64,000 nucleotides of DNA, taken from Deltaproteobacteria bacterium. Lineage in GTDB: Bacteria; Desulfobacterota; Desulfomonilia; Desulfomonilales; Desulfomonilaceae. The number at the start of each line of letters is the position of its first letter. The stretch's first letter is position 1. The DNA is taken from contig JAJYDQ010000004.1 of the NCBI GenBank assembly GCA_021777225.1, positions 1 to 64,000 on the forward strand, written 5' to 3'. A model generated the notes under the pieces. That model was not told the origin of the DNA, ran no database searches, and was given only the letters and a program-made list of their open reading frames with translations. The position numbers and the translations under genes were made by a program. Shown here in pieces: positions 1 to 9,471 of this stretch.

Positions 1-113
1 CCATGCCGATAAAGGACTGGAAAATGGCGCTGAACCAGTTCAGCATCATGTTTGAAGACAGGTTACCAAACTTTTGAAACCACGTACCCCATTTACACAA
101 AATTCTTTACAGG
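1..113 (+). mobile_element. Right end of an IS256-family (Mutator-type) insertion sequence
   Basis: The window opens inside a reading frame that ends with TGA at 75-77. Its last residues (DWKMALNQFSIMFEDRL) match the usual C-terminus of IS256/Mutator transposases, where a W-x3-ALNQF-x-I-x-FE-x-R pattern precedes the stop. About 15 bases after the stop, at 92-113, lies an AT-rich tract beginning TTTACACAAAATT, which resembles terminal sequence of this family. Only the end is visible, so whether the element is intact cannot be judged. The assignment is by pattern recognition of a short peptide. Confidence 0.6.
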
Positions 114-227
114 TCCGAGTCGTTGGTTTGAGGGGTCCCGGACGATTTTCATCACTTGTCCTTGTGGCTTTCGAAACCCATGAAAACATGTGGAGTTCAT
201 CTTGCCGGTGGTAAGATCAACCAACAC

Positions 228-1664
228 CTAGTTTTCACAGGCGCACCCCGATGAGGCCCCGCCTTTTGCCTTGTTCTTCAATAGTGACTTAACAGCTCGA
301 AATTTACCGTTTGGTTCTCTTTCGATTTCATGAACATAAACAAATTTGACCTTTAAAGAAGGGCTGATCCATTTCTTGATCTCTTCACGGATGAAATTTT
401 CGTCTTTTTGACTGTAATTGGAGCGCTGCACAATATAGACTAATATTTGTCCCAATTTCTTCTGAACAATCTGGCTTTCCATACAATTTTGCGCGTCCTT
501 GAATATGTAGTCAAACCTCATGATACGCCTGCCTTCTGGTGTAATAACATAGTCGTCTTGTCGGCCTTCAATTCCGACGATCAATTTTGACTGCCTTCCA
601 CATTTACAAGTCACATCGGGGTTCTCCAAAACCCCAATATCCCCAACCTCGTATCTAATGAAGGGAAACTCGTGACATGTAAAACCAGTGCAAACGATCT
701 TGCCTTTAACGCGCCCATCAGAAAGAGCCTCAGATTCCACGCTCTCGATAGTCCCTAACTCAAAGTCCTCATGGTATAATCCGTGTTCGCACTCCGAGGC
801 GTTACCACATGCTTCTGAGAACCCGTACTGATCAGTTATCTGGGCCCCTGTAAATTCCTCAATGCAGCTTCTCTGAAAATCGAGGGTGTTTTCGCAGCCC
901 ATAAATATGACTCTAGGCCTATTTTTGAGGGCCAATCCATTTCTTGCAGCCAAGAAAGCCAAATTATGAATAATTGAAGGATAGGCAGTGTAAAACTCAA
1001 AACAATTTTCATTCAAAAAATCTATTAGGTAACGTATCTTGGGCTGCGTAATATGTTGTACATTAATGACAACCTGTCGCAAAGGAGTGACCCAACGCCA
1101 AAGCGGAATTTTTTCCTGCTCCGCTGGGACCAGCAGATGCGCGCGAAAATTCACGTGCCACGAATCATTGGTCATCCCGAACCGGTTTCTATGCCGCCAC
1201 CATATCGCCCATTGAAGAGTATCAGTTTCACGATTCACATAAAAATGTAAACTCTTGCCTGTTGTTCCACTGGTATGACGGAATAGAAGCCTCTTTTTGT
1301 CCGCATTTCTGGAAACTAACTTGTTAGAATTCCCTCTGAGGTCCTCCTTTTTGAGGACCGGCAATTTTTGCAGATCATTAACAGACTTGATGTCTGATGG
1401 CCGAAGTTTCAACCTATACATGATCTCATGATAATATAGCACGTCATTGTAGGCTTCTTTGATGAGGCCCCGCAGTCGCTCATTTTGGTAGGCTTCGATT
1501 TCTGAAGCTGACCATCTTTCAGATTCGAGTAGCCACTCGAGCTTCTGAAAATAGAATTTATCATACTGACGTCTGGAGAAGTTGTATCCGTAGATCCAGC
1601 AGGCTTGCGACTGCATCCAGACCGGTAGACGCTTGTACAGACCGAACAAAGGGTGAGAACTCAT
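228..1664 (-). CDS. PaaK/CapK-like adenylate-forming enzyme (phenylacetate-CoA ligase family)
   Basis: A 478-residue protein of the phenylacetate-CoA ligase-like branch of AMP-forming enzymes, which activate a carboxylate as an acyl-adenylate. The phosphate-binding loop TSGTTGKS is at residues 131-138. A YGFSEACG segment and a following IRYEVGDIG segment fit the later adenylation core motifs. A CxC pair (CKCG) near residue 355 is typical of the PaaK/CapK subgroup. The C-terminus ends in a short Cys-containing tail (SSGCACEN). No CoA-pathway or capsule genes lie beside it; it is divergent from arsC and abuts an IS end, so it may be a relic of a larger transferred cluster. The substrate is unknown. 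Confidence 0.75.
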   Translation of the reverse strand: MSSHPLFGLYKRLPVWMQSQACWIYGYNFSRRQYDKFYFQKLEWLLESERWSASEIEAYQNERLRGLIKEAYNDVLYYHEIMYRLKLRPSDIKSVNDLQKLPVLKKEDLRGNSNKLVSRNADKKRLLFRHTSGTTGKSLHFYVNRETDTLQWAIWWRHRNRFGMTNDSWHVNFRAHLLVPAEQEKIPLWRWVTPLRQVVINVQHITQPKIRYLIDFLNENCFEFYTAYPSIIHNLAFLAARNGLALKNRPRVIFMGCENTLDFQRSCIEEFTGAQITDQYGFSEACGNASECEHGLYHEDFELGTIESVESEALSDGRVKGKIVCTGFTCHEFPFIRYEVGDIGVLENPDVTCKCGRQSKLIVGIEGRQDDYVITPEGRRIMRFDYIFKDAQNCMESQIVQKKLGQILVYIVQRSNYSQKDENFIREEIKKWISPSLKVKFVYVHEIEREPNGKFRAVKSLLKNKAKGGASSGCACEN

Positions 1665-1937
1665 TTTTCAAATTCCTAAAGCGGAATAATGTTTTTGTCC
1701 TCGGATTGCCTCTGGCTAAAATCACGAGTTTGAAAGCGACGAAATCGTCAGGAAAAGATTCATTAAAATCAATTGCTGAGAGTTGACTATCCCCACTTGT
1801 ATCAAGTTAGTATCAGAATCAGTCGGAATTTGCAAGTAAAGAAATTCTAACCGAAAAACCACAATATTCTATCATTGGATCAACATCGTTGAACCAACAA
1901 TGATCTCTACTTAAATTTTCTAGCGAGGAGAAAAGGA

Positions 1938-2369
1938 ATGACCAAAACAAAGGTGATCTTTTTGTGCACAGGAAATACCGCCAGGAGTCAAATGGCTGAG
2001 GCTTTCCTAAGAAAACATGCTGGAAACCGGTTTGAGATCTTCAGCGCAGGTCTCGAGCCCAGTGAAATAAACCCTCTAACCAGGAAAGTAATGGCTGAAA
2101 TCGGATTGGATCTAAGTGGCCAATATTCAAAGGGATTGGAGCAGTTCTTGGATAAGGAGGATTTTGATTATGTAATTACAGTTTGCGGTAACGCTGACGC
2201 AAGATGCCCTTTCTTCCCGGGAACAGTTGTACGAATGCATTGGCCCTTTGACGACCCAGCGTCCGCGGAGGGCACTGACGAAGAAAAGTTGGGAAAGTTT
2301 AGAAATATAAGGAATCAAATAGAGCAAAAGATCAAATCGTGGCTGAACAGTCTTGATCTTGGGCTCTGA
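1938..2369 (+). CDS. arsC: Arsenate reductase, thioredoxin-coupled (LMW-PTP fold)
   Basis: A 143-residue protein with the low-molecular-weight phosphatase P-loop CTGNTARS (Cys10 to Ser17). A second cysteine pair, Cys83 and Cys90 in CGNADARC, matches the Cys10/Cys82/Cys89 triad of thioredoxin-dependent arsenate reductases and distinguishes it from plain tyrosine phosphatases. It would reduce arsenate to arsenite in the cytoplasm through a disulfide cascade recycled by thioredoxin. The ATG is preceded by a good GAGGAG ribosome site. No arsR, arsB/acr3 or arsenic methyltransferase is adjacent, so the reductase stands alone here. Confidence 0.87.
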   Translation: MTKTKVIFLCTGNTARSQMAEAFLRKHAGNRFEIFSAGLEPSEINPLTRKVMAEIGLDLSGQYSKGLEQFLDKEDFDYVITVCGNADARCPFFPGTVVRMHWPFDDPASAEGTDEEKLGKFRNIRNQIEQKIKSWLNSLDLGL

Positions 2370-2447
2370 GATCTTGCGGCAGTCCTGTGTCATCGGAAAT
2401 GGGAAATCATCCTATAATGAGATTGATCGCCAGAGTGAATTCCATGG

Positions 2448-2903
2448 TTATAAATTAAGTACAGTGACATTTTGGAATCTACTGACCACATAGCAGGTCC
2501 GAACTTGAACCCTGATCAGAGCTGTGGCAGATGAAGCCAAGAATTCTTTCATGTGAGGATGTTTTGCGAGATATATCCGCTCCCCGTCCTGCTTTTCATT
2601 CCCCTCGAGTTCTGTGGCTGTTCCAATGATAGTGACCGCAATGGCGTGGCGAAAGTCCGCTACTTCGTTGGCGCGGTTGTCGACAAGCATGGCCACGCCC
2701 GATTTGGAAGACAAGTTGGAATACTTTCTAGTAGCACGGGTTGTTGCAAAGAGGATAGACCTCATATCATCCATTTGGGCGAACGCAACCAAGTTTAAGT
2801 ATGGGTGGGTTTGCTCCAGAGTCCCGAGCACTCCAAATCTTTGAGAGTTAAAAAGATCTTTGAGTTGCTTTCTGAGTTGCATTTCATCTTGTTGGGCATT
2901 CAT
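2448..2903 (-). CDS. Pyridoxamine 5'-phosphate oxidase-related FMN-binding protein
   Basis: A 151-residue single-domain protein with the split-barrel flavin-binding fold. It starts with the usual helix, then a GVLGT-x-HPYLN strand pair, an ILFAT..RATRKYSNL phosphate-binding segment and a V-x-MLVDNR strand. This pattern is typical of PPOX-class proteins, which bind FMN or F420 and carry out varied reductions. The length is normal for the short stand-alone class. It is convergent with arsC and follows the formyltransferase gene on the same strand, about 120 bases downstream. The substrate cannot be inferred. Confidence 0.75.
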   Translation of the reverse strand: MNAQQDEMQLRKQLKDLFNSQRFGVLGTLEQTHPYLNLVAFAQMDDMRSILFATTRATRKYSNLSSKSGVAMLVDNRANEVADFRHAIAVTIIGTATELEGNEKQDGERIYLAKHPHMKEFLASSATALIRVQVRTCYVVSRFQNVTVLNL

Positions 2904-3024
2904 GTTTTTTTACCGCTTCCGTGTTTCTATGAGTCCAAAAGGATCCAGGCCAAATCGATGTCTCTCGACTTTTTCATGTCGGCGGACACTAATGATCGTA
3001 AATTGTGCCCTCCGTCCGGAATTG

Positions 3025-3882
3025 TTACGAAATAAATTTTTCAATTACTGATGTGAGATCTACACCCGACGCCTGGCTTCCCCCATGAGTGAATATCCTT
3101 TTATTCCGAACAACTATTTCGCCATTTGCTAATTCGCGGATAGCGGCATTTAATAGAGGTAGTTCCCGTATTTCCCCTTCGTGGCGAATTTTCCTGAAAA
3201 GTGGGTGAGATTCTCTTTTTTCGACGCTGGCGCCAGCCTGAATGTCGACCTTCCAGTCTGCCCAGAATTCGTTCCATTCCTGGCCTTTTATCGGGAAGCG
3301 GGAGTATGAAATCACAGGTCCCCTATCAAGTTCACCGGTCACGAGGTGGACCATTATTCCCTGCTCAGAAGCCTCCTCTGATATCAGTTGATGAATGACT
3401 TCCTGCCACGTTCCTTTAGGACCCCAAGGCAGAGCGGGATGAATATTCACCATATCAAACGCTTCCAACTCGGGTTTACCTATGATGAGCATATAACCGG
3501 CCATTACAATTAAGTCTACCTCACTCATCATGCTTACAACACGAACTACTTCTATCCCGAATCCGTCGCGCCATTCCTGAAGAGCTGACGAAGCCTTTTC
3601 AAGGGTTAAGCTCTCTGCAACCCCTTTTTTCCTGAGTTCCGGAAGAAACCTGACGTGTGACAGAGTCGCCACTGGAATGTCAAAATCCGCAGCGAGATCG
3701 AAAAACATTTCCCTTTGCTTATATTCCTCATTGAATGGGCCATCTCCTGTCTCTCTATGACAGAACACCCATGATATTTCAGCAGGTAACCTTTCCTGGA
3801 TTATGTAATCATTGACGCCTTTCAAGAGGTTTCGGGCCGCTGGATCGCGCCCAGTAGAGAACCAACCGATTTTAAGAGTCAT
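3025..3882 (-). CDS. PurN-like formyltransferase
   Basis: A 285-residue protein related to glycinamide ribonucleotide and other 10-formyl-THF-dependent formyltransferases. The catalytic set is visible: Asn146 and His148 in NIHPALP, and Asp186 in ELDRGPV. It is longer than PurN (about 200 residues) and has inserts and a C-terminal extension, so a different amino acceptor is likely. The ATG at 3882 is preferred over an upstream in-frame TTG at 3897, because the TTGAGGCG just before it supplies the ribosome site. It follows the dpp-like permease genes by about 60 bases and is probably cotranscribed with them, which suggests it acts on an imported compound. Confidence 0.75.
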   Translation of the reverse strand: MTLKIGWFSTGRDPAARNLLKGVNDYIIQERLPAEISWVFCHRETGDGPFNEEYKQREMFFDLAADFDIPVATLSHVRFLPELRKKGVAESLTLEKASSALQEWRDGFGIEVVRVVSMMSEVDLIVMAGYMLIIGKPELEAFDMVNIHPALPWGPKGTWQEVIHQLISEEASEQGIMVHLVTGELDRGPVISYSRFPIKGQEWNEFWADWKVDIQAGASVEKRESHPLFRKIRHEGEIRELPLLNAAIRELANGEIVVRNKRIFTHGGSQASGVDLTSVIEKFIS

Positions 3883-3940
3883 GTTTTTTCGCCTCAAATA
3901 TAATCAGGCCAAAGGCCATCTGTTGGTGTGGCGCCCAGAA

Positions 3941-4780
3941 CTAACGTCTTAGACGTGGATCCAGAGAGTCTCTTATCCCTTCTCCAAGCATGTTGTATCC
4001 CATGACCGTAATTAGAATCGCCATACCGGGGAAAAGTGAAAGCCACCATGCTATTTCGATATTGTCTTTTCCCTCTGTGAGCATGTTCCCCCACGAAGGG
4101 TCCGGTGGTTGAACGCCAATACCGAGGAAAGACAATCCGGACTCGATTAGAACAGCGGACGCAATCCCGAGGGTTGCCGCTACCAGGACGGGGGCCATAG
4201 CGTTTGGTAAAATATGGAGAAAGATGATTCTAGCGTCACTTGCGCCCTGACTTATGGCCGCTTGAACAAAGTCACGTTCGCGAATACTCAAGAACTCGGC
4301 CCTTACAAGTCGTGCGACCCCCATCCAGGACGTCACACCGATTACAATCATTATGTTCCATATGCTAGGCCCAACAAACGCAATCACCGCCAGGATCAGA
4401 AAGAACGAGGGGAAACATAGCATCACGTCGACAAAGCGCATCACAATTCTATCAATTAGTCCACTATAATAGCCGGAGAGCGCTCCAAGTATCATCCCTA
4501 TCAAAGTGGAAATTCCAACCGCGACAAAACCAACACTTAGAGACACACCCGCTCCATAGATGATTCTCGACAACACATCCCGTCCCAGCACGTCGGTTCC
4601 TAAAAGATGTTTCCAGGTCGGAGGGGCCAAAATGTTTGCAGTGTCAATACGACTTGGGGGATAAGGCGCCAATTGATTTGCTGATATGGCGACGCAGAAG
4701 AGAATGGCGACTATGCCCAGACCAGCCATGGCCATTCTGTTTCTGCGAATTCGTTTTACGAAGTCTTCATTTAGAAACAT
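3941..4780 (-). CDS. Peptide/nickel-type ABC transporter permease, DppC/OppC family
   Basis: A 279-residue inner-membrane permease with an N-terminal cytoplasmic segment and about six hydrophobic helices. It has a HLLGTDVLGRDVLSR stretch characteristic of DppC/OppC, and an EAA-type coupling loop (GASDARIIFLHILPNAMAP) that docks to the ATPases. It forms a heterodimer with the DppB-type permease encoded upstream. A palindromic repeat separates the two genes. The expected ATPase genes (dppD, dppF) do not follow; the next gene is a formyltransferase. Confidence 0.9.
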   Translation of the reverse strand: MFLNEDFVKRIRRNRMAMAGLGIVAILFCVAISANQLAPYPPSRIDTANILAPPTWKHLLGTDVLGRDVLSRIIYGAGVSLSVGFVAVGISTLIGMILGALSGYYSGLIDRIVMRFVDVMLCFPSFFLILAVIAFVGPSIWNIMIVIGVTSWMGVARLVRAEFLSIRERDFVQAAISQGASDARIIFLHILPNAMAPVLVAATLGIASAVLIESGLSFLGIGVQPPDPSWGNMLTEGKDNIEIAWWLSLFPGMAILITVMGYNMLGEGIRDSLDPRLRR

Positions 4781-4800
4781 TTTATACCGCTAACCGCCAA

Positions 4801-4876
4801 TGTCATTTCGAACACAGTGAGAAATCTGTCCTGCCGCTTTGCTGAATTTCTCGTTGCGAGACACCTCGAAATGATA
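4801..4876. repeat. REP/MITE-like palindromic repeat in the permease operon
   Basis: Nested inverted repeats lie in the 155-base gap between two operon genes. TCATTTCGA (4803-4811) pairs with TCGAAATGA (4866-4874), and GAGAAAT (4819-4825) pairs with ATTTCTC (4846-4852). The TCATTTCGA...GAGAAAT wording resembles dispersed palindromic elements known from many proteobacterial genomes. The transcript would fold into a long imperfect hairpin that could lower downstream permease expression or protect the upstream mRNA. No second copy was found in this window. Confidence 0.6.
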
Positions 4877-4935
4877 TAAGTGGCGTGACCAATTACGATT
4901 TACGTTTCGAGCTACCGTCGCTACGAATATCACCA

Positions 4936-5910
4936 TTAATCACTAACTCGTATCCTTGGGTCTGCCCACGAATAGAGCAGGTCTGCGAGAAGATTCCCCA
5001 CCAAAGTCAAGGCGGCGCCAATGACGAGAATCCCCATGATTGTCGGATAGTCTCGCATCATTACAGACTGATAAAAAAGCTGTCCCATCCCGGGTATCGC
5101 AAAAATGGTTTCAAAAATGACACTTCCACCAATCAATCCGGGGACAGACAACCCCAATATAGTGATAACCGGAAGCAAGGCGTTTCTAAATGCGTGCTTG
5201 AAGATAACGGTCCTTTCGTCCAAACCTTTTGCCCGGGCAGTTGTTATGTAATCCTGCCTGATCACCTCAAGCATATTCGAGCGCATGTACCTACTCATGC
5301 CGGCCAGCCCGCCAAATGCGGAGACAAATATCGGCATAATAAGATGTTTTCCTATATCCAGTATCCGACCTACGGATGAAAGGTGGGAATAGTTCAGTGA
5401 TCGGAACCCAGAGATAGGAAGCCAGTCGAGTTTTACTCCGAACAGAATCATCATTAACAAAGCCAGCCAGAAAGTAGGGATGGCAAATCCTATAAAGACA
5501 ATTAGAGAGGAAACCCTGTCAAACATGGAATCCTGCTTAACAGCGGACATCACTCCTATTGGTATAGCCACAGAAAAAATCAGGACCATTGAAAGAATAT
5601 TTATCAGAAGTGTAATAGGAATTCTTTCGGCTATTTTGTCAATCACCGGCCTATTGTCCGGAGCGAAAGACCGTCCAAAATCAAGAACCGCCATATTTCT
5701 GAGCCATTTAAAGTACTGGATGCTCCAAGGCTGGTCGAGACCGTAATGGGCCCTGATTCTCTTCACCGCTTCTTCATTCATGTTGGGATTCAGATCGGTC
5801 ATTAGGCTCGTTGGATCGCCAGGCGCCATTTTCATGACAGTAAACGAAATGATAGTGATCCCGATCAATGTCGGGATCATCAAGGCAATTCTTTTGACCA
5901 AAAATCTCAT
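4936..5910 (-). CDS. Peptide/nickel-type ABC transporter permease, DppB/OppB family
   Basis: A 324-residue integral membrane permease. It starts with [18 protein letters not shown], the typical first helix of DppB/OppB, followed by the MAPGDP motif near residue 30. A large periplasmic loop separates helix 1 from five further helices. The coupling loop ([21 protein letters not shown]) is clear, as is a C-terminal [10 protein letters not shown] segment. It begins only about 10 bases after the substrate-binding lipoprotein gene, so the two are translationally close. It pairs with the DppC-type permease downstream. Confidence 0.92.
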   Translation of the reverse strand: MRFLVKRIALMIPTLIGITIISFTVMKMAPGDPTSLMTDLNPNMNEEAVKRIRAHYGLDQPWSIQYFKWLRNMAVLDFGRSFAPDNRPVIDKIAERIPITLLINILSMVLIFSVAIPIGVMSAVKQDSMFDRVSSLIVFIGFAIPTFWLALLMMILFGVKLDWLPISGFRSLNYSHLSSVGRILDIGKHLIMPIFVSAFGGLAGMSRYMRSNMLEVIRQDYITTARAKGLDERTVIFKHAFRNALLPVITILGLSVPGLIGGSVIFETIFAIPGMGQLFYQSVMMRDYPTIMGILVIGAALTLVGNLLADLLYSWADPRIRVSD

Positions 5911-5920
5911 GAGATTTCCA

Positions 5921-7594
5921 CTAGGGTTGAATCGTATATTTTTGGAGAGGCTTGGGAACGTACCATTTAGTAAAATTGTAGCCTATACCGATCGGGGCCG
6001 GTTCAATTCCGTGAAAACGTGAATTGATTATAGGTAAAGCATATTGCACAAATAAAAAGGTATAGGGTTGATCTTCCGCAATAATTTCCTGAAATTTATC
6101 ATAATATTTCTTGCGTTCTTCCCGGTCGTAGGTCGATGCGCCCAAATCAAGAAGTTTGTCGACTTCAGGATTTTGATAGTTGATGAAATTTAGCTCACTT
6201 TCACCGGTTTTCTTTGAATTCCATATGTCAATTTGGCTAGGATCAATTCCGATTCCCCAACCCAAGAGACATGCTTCGAAGTTCCTTTTATTAATAAAGT
6301 TCTTGAGAAACGCGGCCCATTCAATCACGCGTATGCTTACTTTTATCCCAACTTTTTTTAGATCTCGCTGTATGATTATCGCCGCGTTTTTACGTATATC
6401 GTTCCCATGGTTTGTTATGATCGTAAATTCAAAAGGCTTTCCATCTTTTACAAGCACTCCTTCATTGTTGGTGTCTTTCCAGCCGGCTTCGGCAAGCATC
6501 TGTTTGGCCTTTTCCGGATCGTAAGGAAATTTCTTTACGTTCTGATTGTACCAGTAAGTGTCCGGTTTGTATGGCGTGTCTGTAACAGCGCCTAGTCCTA
6601 GAAGGACGCCCTGAACTATGCTTTCTCGATCTATTGCCATGGTTAAAGCTTGTCGGACGCGTCTGTCCTTAAACTTCCAGTCCTGAAGATTGTATCCCAA
6701 GTAGGAGTATCCAAAGCCTAGGTATTTATACTTGTTAAAATTATCGTTAAACCATTTCGTGTTGGTCTGACGTACATATTGCAGTGGTGTTAAACCCATT
6801 TGATCTATAGAAAGGGCCTTGAGTTCGAGAAACATGGTCGCCAGATCTGGTATGATCCGAGTCATTACCCTGTCTATATATGGGCGACCCTCAAAGTAGT
6901 CGTGAAAGCTGTTCACAGTAATTTTCTCACCAGTTACCCATTCCCCAAATTTATATGGTCCAGTTCCGACAGGATTTCTCTTAAGAGGGCTCTCAGTGAT
7001 GTCTTTGCCCTCGAGGAGATGGCTCGGTAAAATGCCCTGTCCCCATGAACCAAGAGCAGGGGCGTACGGCTTGTCATAAACGACTTTTACCGTATAATCG
7101 TCAATCACATGTAATTCTTTGACCTTAAGGAAATCAGTTGAATAAGCTGTAGGTGTTTTCGGATCAACATAGACCTTGTATGTATATTCGATGTCTTTAG
7201 CAGTAAATGGCTTTCCGTCGTGCCATTTCACGTCCTTTTTCAGGAAAAACCGGATTTTTAATTTGTCCTCGGAAACATCCCACTTCTCAGCGAGTTCTCC
7301 CACCAGATTGATATCCTTGTCATATTTCACCAACCCGTTGTAGATTAGGTTATTGATTTCTCCGCTAGCCGAGTCTGAAGCCAATACCGGCAACAGGACG
7401 GACGCGTCCCCTATGCTTCCATTGATTAACATGTCACCATATGAAGGGCCACTCATAGTTACGGACGAGGGGTTTGATTCTGTAGCAATATTTCCTTCGC
7501 CGGCAGGGCTGGTCTCAGCTGATTTTTCGTTGCAGCCCAAACAAACAGCCAGTAAAATCAATGTCACGATCAGTAAAGTCTTTTTATAAGCCAT
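5921..7594 (-). CDS. ABC transporter substrate-binding lipoprotein, family 5 (DppA/OppA-like)
   Basis: A 557-residue periplasmic solute-binding protein tethered to the membrane. It has a lipoprotein signal peptide with a hydrophobic stretch ending in CLGC (Cys21 is the likely lipidated residue). The SBP_bac_5 hallmarks follow, such as [26 protein letters not shown] and [20 protein letters not shown]. The ATG at 7594 is preferred because GAGAGG precedes it; an upstream in-frame ATG at 7609 lacks a ribosome site. It is first in a binding protein-DppB-DppC-formyltransferase operon. The ligand could be a peptide, a nickel complex or another small molecule. Confidence 0.9.
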   Translation of the reverse strand: MAYKKTLLIVTLILLAVCLGCNEKSAETSPAGEGNIATESNPSSVTMSGPSYGDMLINGSIGDASVLLPVLASDSASGEINNLIYNGLVKYDKDINLVGELAEKWDVSEDKLKIRFFLKKDVKWHDGKPFTAKDIEYTYKVYVDPKTPTAYSTDFLKVKELHVIDDYTVKVVYDKPYAPALGSWGQGILPSHLLEGKDITESPLKRNPVGTGPYKFGEWVTGEKITVNSFHDYFEGRPYIDRVMTRIIPDLATMFLELKALSIDQMGLTPLQYVRQTNTKWFNDNFNKYKYLGFGYSYLGYNLQDWKFKDRRVRQALTMAIDRESIVQGVLLGLGAVTDTPYKPDTYWYNQNVKKFPYDPEKAKQMLAEAGWKDTNNEGVLVKDGKPFEFTIITNHGNDIRKNAAIIIQRDLKKVGIKVSIRVIEWAAFLKNFINKRNFEACLLGWGIGIDPSQIDIWNSKKTGESELNFINYQNPEVDKLLDLGASTYDREERKKYYDKFQEIIAEDQPYTFLFVQYALPIINSRFHGIEPAPIGIGYNFTKWYVPKPLQKYTIQP

Positions 7595-7829
7595 CAGGCC
7601 TCTCAACATTTGAAGTAATTGCGCCGATAGACCGACTACCGCGACACGTCGGAGATGTCAACATGTCAGCGCTTGGGTCTTATTATTAGTCCAATATAAA
7701 GAGTTCGCGCAAGGCTATGAGCCAAGCGGAACGAAACCATTGCCTAAATGCCAAGAAATTTGATAAGTTGGTATAAACGCCTATAAGAAATAAATATTCA
7801 ATGATTCACTTCATACGGAGATAAATCAG

Positions 7830-8138
7830 TTGGAAGAGAAAGACCTAACCGAAAAACAACAGAATTGGCTTGAGACATCTAAGAAGATTGGTCCCGGCCC
7901 AATGACCCGGACCGAAAGGCGAACACTCGAGAAACTTTACGCGGACATGCTGCCTGCTGAACAGCAGGAGCTATTGGAGTATATTGAGGAAAAGTTTGGA
8001 AAAGACGACAAATCGCCTGCAGACAACAAGGATGACCCTATAGGAAGAATGGAAAAGATGATTTGGTCTGAACCGTCAGATGGACTGAAAAAGGTTTTTG
8101 GCAAAGTGCAAATTCCGAAGCCTCCTACTCAAAAATAA
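7830..8138 (+). CDS. Small acidic/basic hypothetical protein upstream of serS
   Basis: A 102-residue, highly charged, apparently helical protein without signal or membrane segment, rich in Lys and Glu. I do not recognise the family. It starts at TTG 7830, with a CGGAG ribosome site about nine bases upstream. Its stop is 38 bases before the serS ATG on the same strand, so it probably shares the serS transcript. The N-terminal half (TEKQQNWLETSKKIGPGPM) looks like a conserved small domain rather than random sequence. Function unknown. Confidence 0.6.
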   Translation: MEEKDLTEKQQNWLETSKKIGPGPMTRTERRTLEKLYADMLPAEQQELLEYIEEKFGKDDKSPADNKDDPIGRMEKMIWSEPSDGLKKVFGKVQIPKPPTQK

Positions 8139-8175
8139 TTCCTCAAGCATTACTCAGCAGAAACTGGAGATCTTA

Positions 8176-9456
8176 ATGTTAGATATAGCGTTTATTAGAA
8201 ACAATCCCGAAGTTGTTAAGGAAGGTATCCGAAAGAAACGGATGAAAGTGGACATCGACGAACTTCTGGCTGCCGACAACGATATGCGTAGACTCAAAAC
8301 TGAAGTAGAAACCCTTCGGGCGGATAGAAACCGGATTTCCAAGGATGTTTCGAAAAGCTCCGGTCCTGAAAGAGATAAATTAATCCAGCAGATAAAGTTC
8401 ATCAAGGATGGTCTCACCAATAAAGAACCCAAGCTGAAAGAACTTGAGGAGCGTTTTGAACAATTGATGCTGTTTGTTCCGAATCCTCCGTTGCCGTATG
8501 TTCCGGAAGGCGATTCCGATGAAGACAATGTTCTCATCCGAAAAGTCGGGCAGATCCCTCAATTTGATTTCATCCCCAAAGACCATCTCGAACTGGCCGA
8601 AAGCCTTGATATAGTTGATATGCCGAGGGCCGTTAAGTTCTCCGGGGCTCGCATGTATTTTCTTAAGAATGAGGGAGCGTTACTCGAATTTGCTTTGTTC
8701 AAGTTTGCGCTTGATCATCTTGCCTCCAAAGGGTTCCAACCCATGATCGTTCCCCAGTTGGTTCGTAGGGAGGCAATGGTTGGAACTGGTTTCTTTCCGT
8801 TGGGAGAAGAGGATACATTTTTTGTAAGCAAGGATGATCTCTATCTTGTAGGCACGGCCGAGGTTTCACTTGTTTCCTATCATATGGACGAAATACTCAG
8901 TGAGTCCGAATTGCCCAAACGTTATTGTGGTTATTCCACCTGTTTCCGACGCGAGGCTGGGTCTTATGGGCGCGATACCAAGGGATTTTACAGGCTGCAT
9001 CAGTTTAACAAGGTTGAGCAGGTAGTTATTTGCGAGAATGACCCGGAGGTTTCCATGAGGGAGCATAAACTCTTGTTGGAAAACTCTGAAGAAATAATGC
9101 AGGCGCTTGGTTTGCCATATCGCGTTGCGCTGGCCTGTACTGGTGAAATTGGTCAGGGTCAGGTCCTGAAGCATGAAATAGAGACCTGGATGCCAAGCAG
9201 AGGAAAATATTCTGAAACACATTCATGTTCATCACTTCATGAGTTCCAGTCTAGACGTCTCAGAATAAGATATCGTGGCTCCGACGGGAAAACAAAACCT
9301 TGTCATACTCTCAACAATACTGCTGTGGCCTCTCCCAGAATTATGATCCCTATACTAGAAAACTTTCAGAATGCTGATGGAAGCGTCACGATTCCGGAAG
9401 TCCTTCGTCCTTTAATGAGAGGGATGGAAAGAATCGAACCGAAAAATTCAAAATGA
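8176..9456 (+). CDS. serS: Seryl-tRNA synthetase
   Basis: A 426-residue class II synthetase that charges tRNA-Ser (and, in selenocysteine users, tRNA-Sec) with serine. The N-terminal 100 residues form the expected antiparallel coiled coil, starting MLDIAFIRNNPE. Motif 2 (CFRREAGSYGRDTKG...FNKVE) and motif 3 (LNNTAVASPRIMIPILENFQ) are clear; the LNNTA form of motif 3 is the variant seen in a subset of bacterial enzymes. The ATG at 8176 is chosen because it begins the conserved N-terminus and follows CTGGAGA. The length is normal for the family. Confidence 0.96.
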   Translation: MLDIAFIRNNPEVVKEGIRKKRMKVDIDELLAADNDMRRLKTEVETLRADRNRISKDVSKSSGPERDKLIQQIKFIKDGLTNKEPKLKELEERFEQLMLFVPNPPLPYVPEGDSDEDNVLIRKVGQIPQFDFIPKDHLELAESLDIVDMPRAVKFSGARMYFLKNEGALLEFALFKFALDHLASKGFQPMIVPQLVRREAMVGTGFFPLGEEDTFFVSKDDLYLVGTAEVSLVSYHMDEILSESELPKRYCGYSTCFRREAGSYGRDTKGFYRLHQFNKVEQVVICENDPEVSMREHKLLLENSEEIMQALGLPYRVALACTGEIGQGQVLKHEIETWMPSRGKYSETHSCSSLHEFQSRRLRIRYRGSDGKTKPCHTLNNTAVASPRIMIPILENFQNADGSVTIPEVLRPLMRGMERIEPKNSK

Positions 9457-9471
9457 CAGCAAATTATTGGA

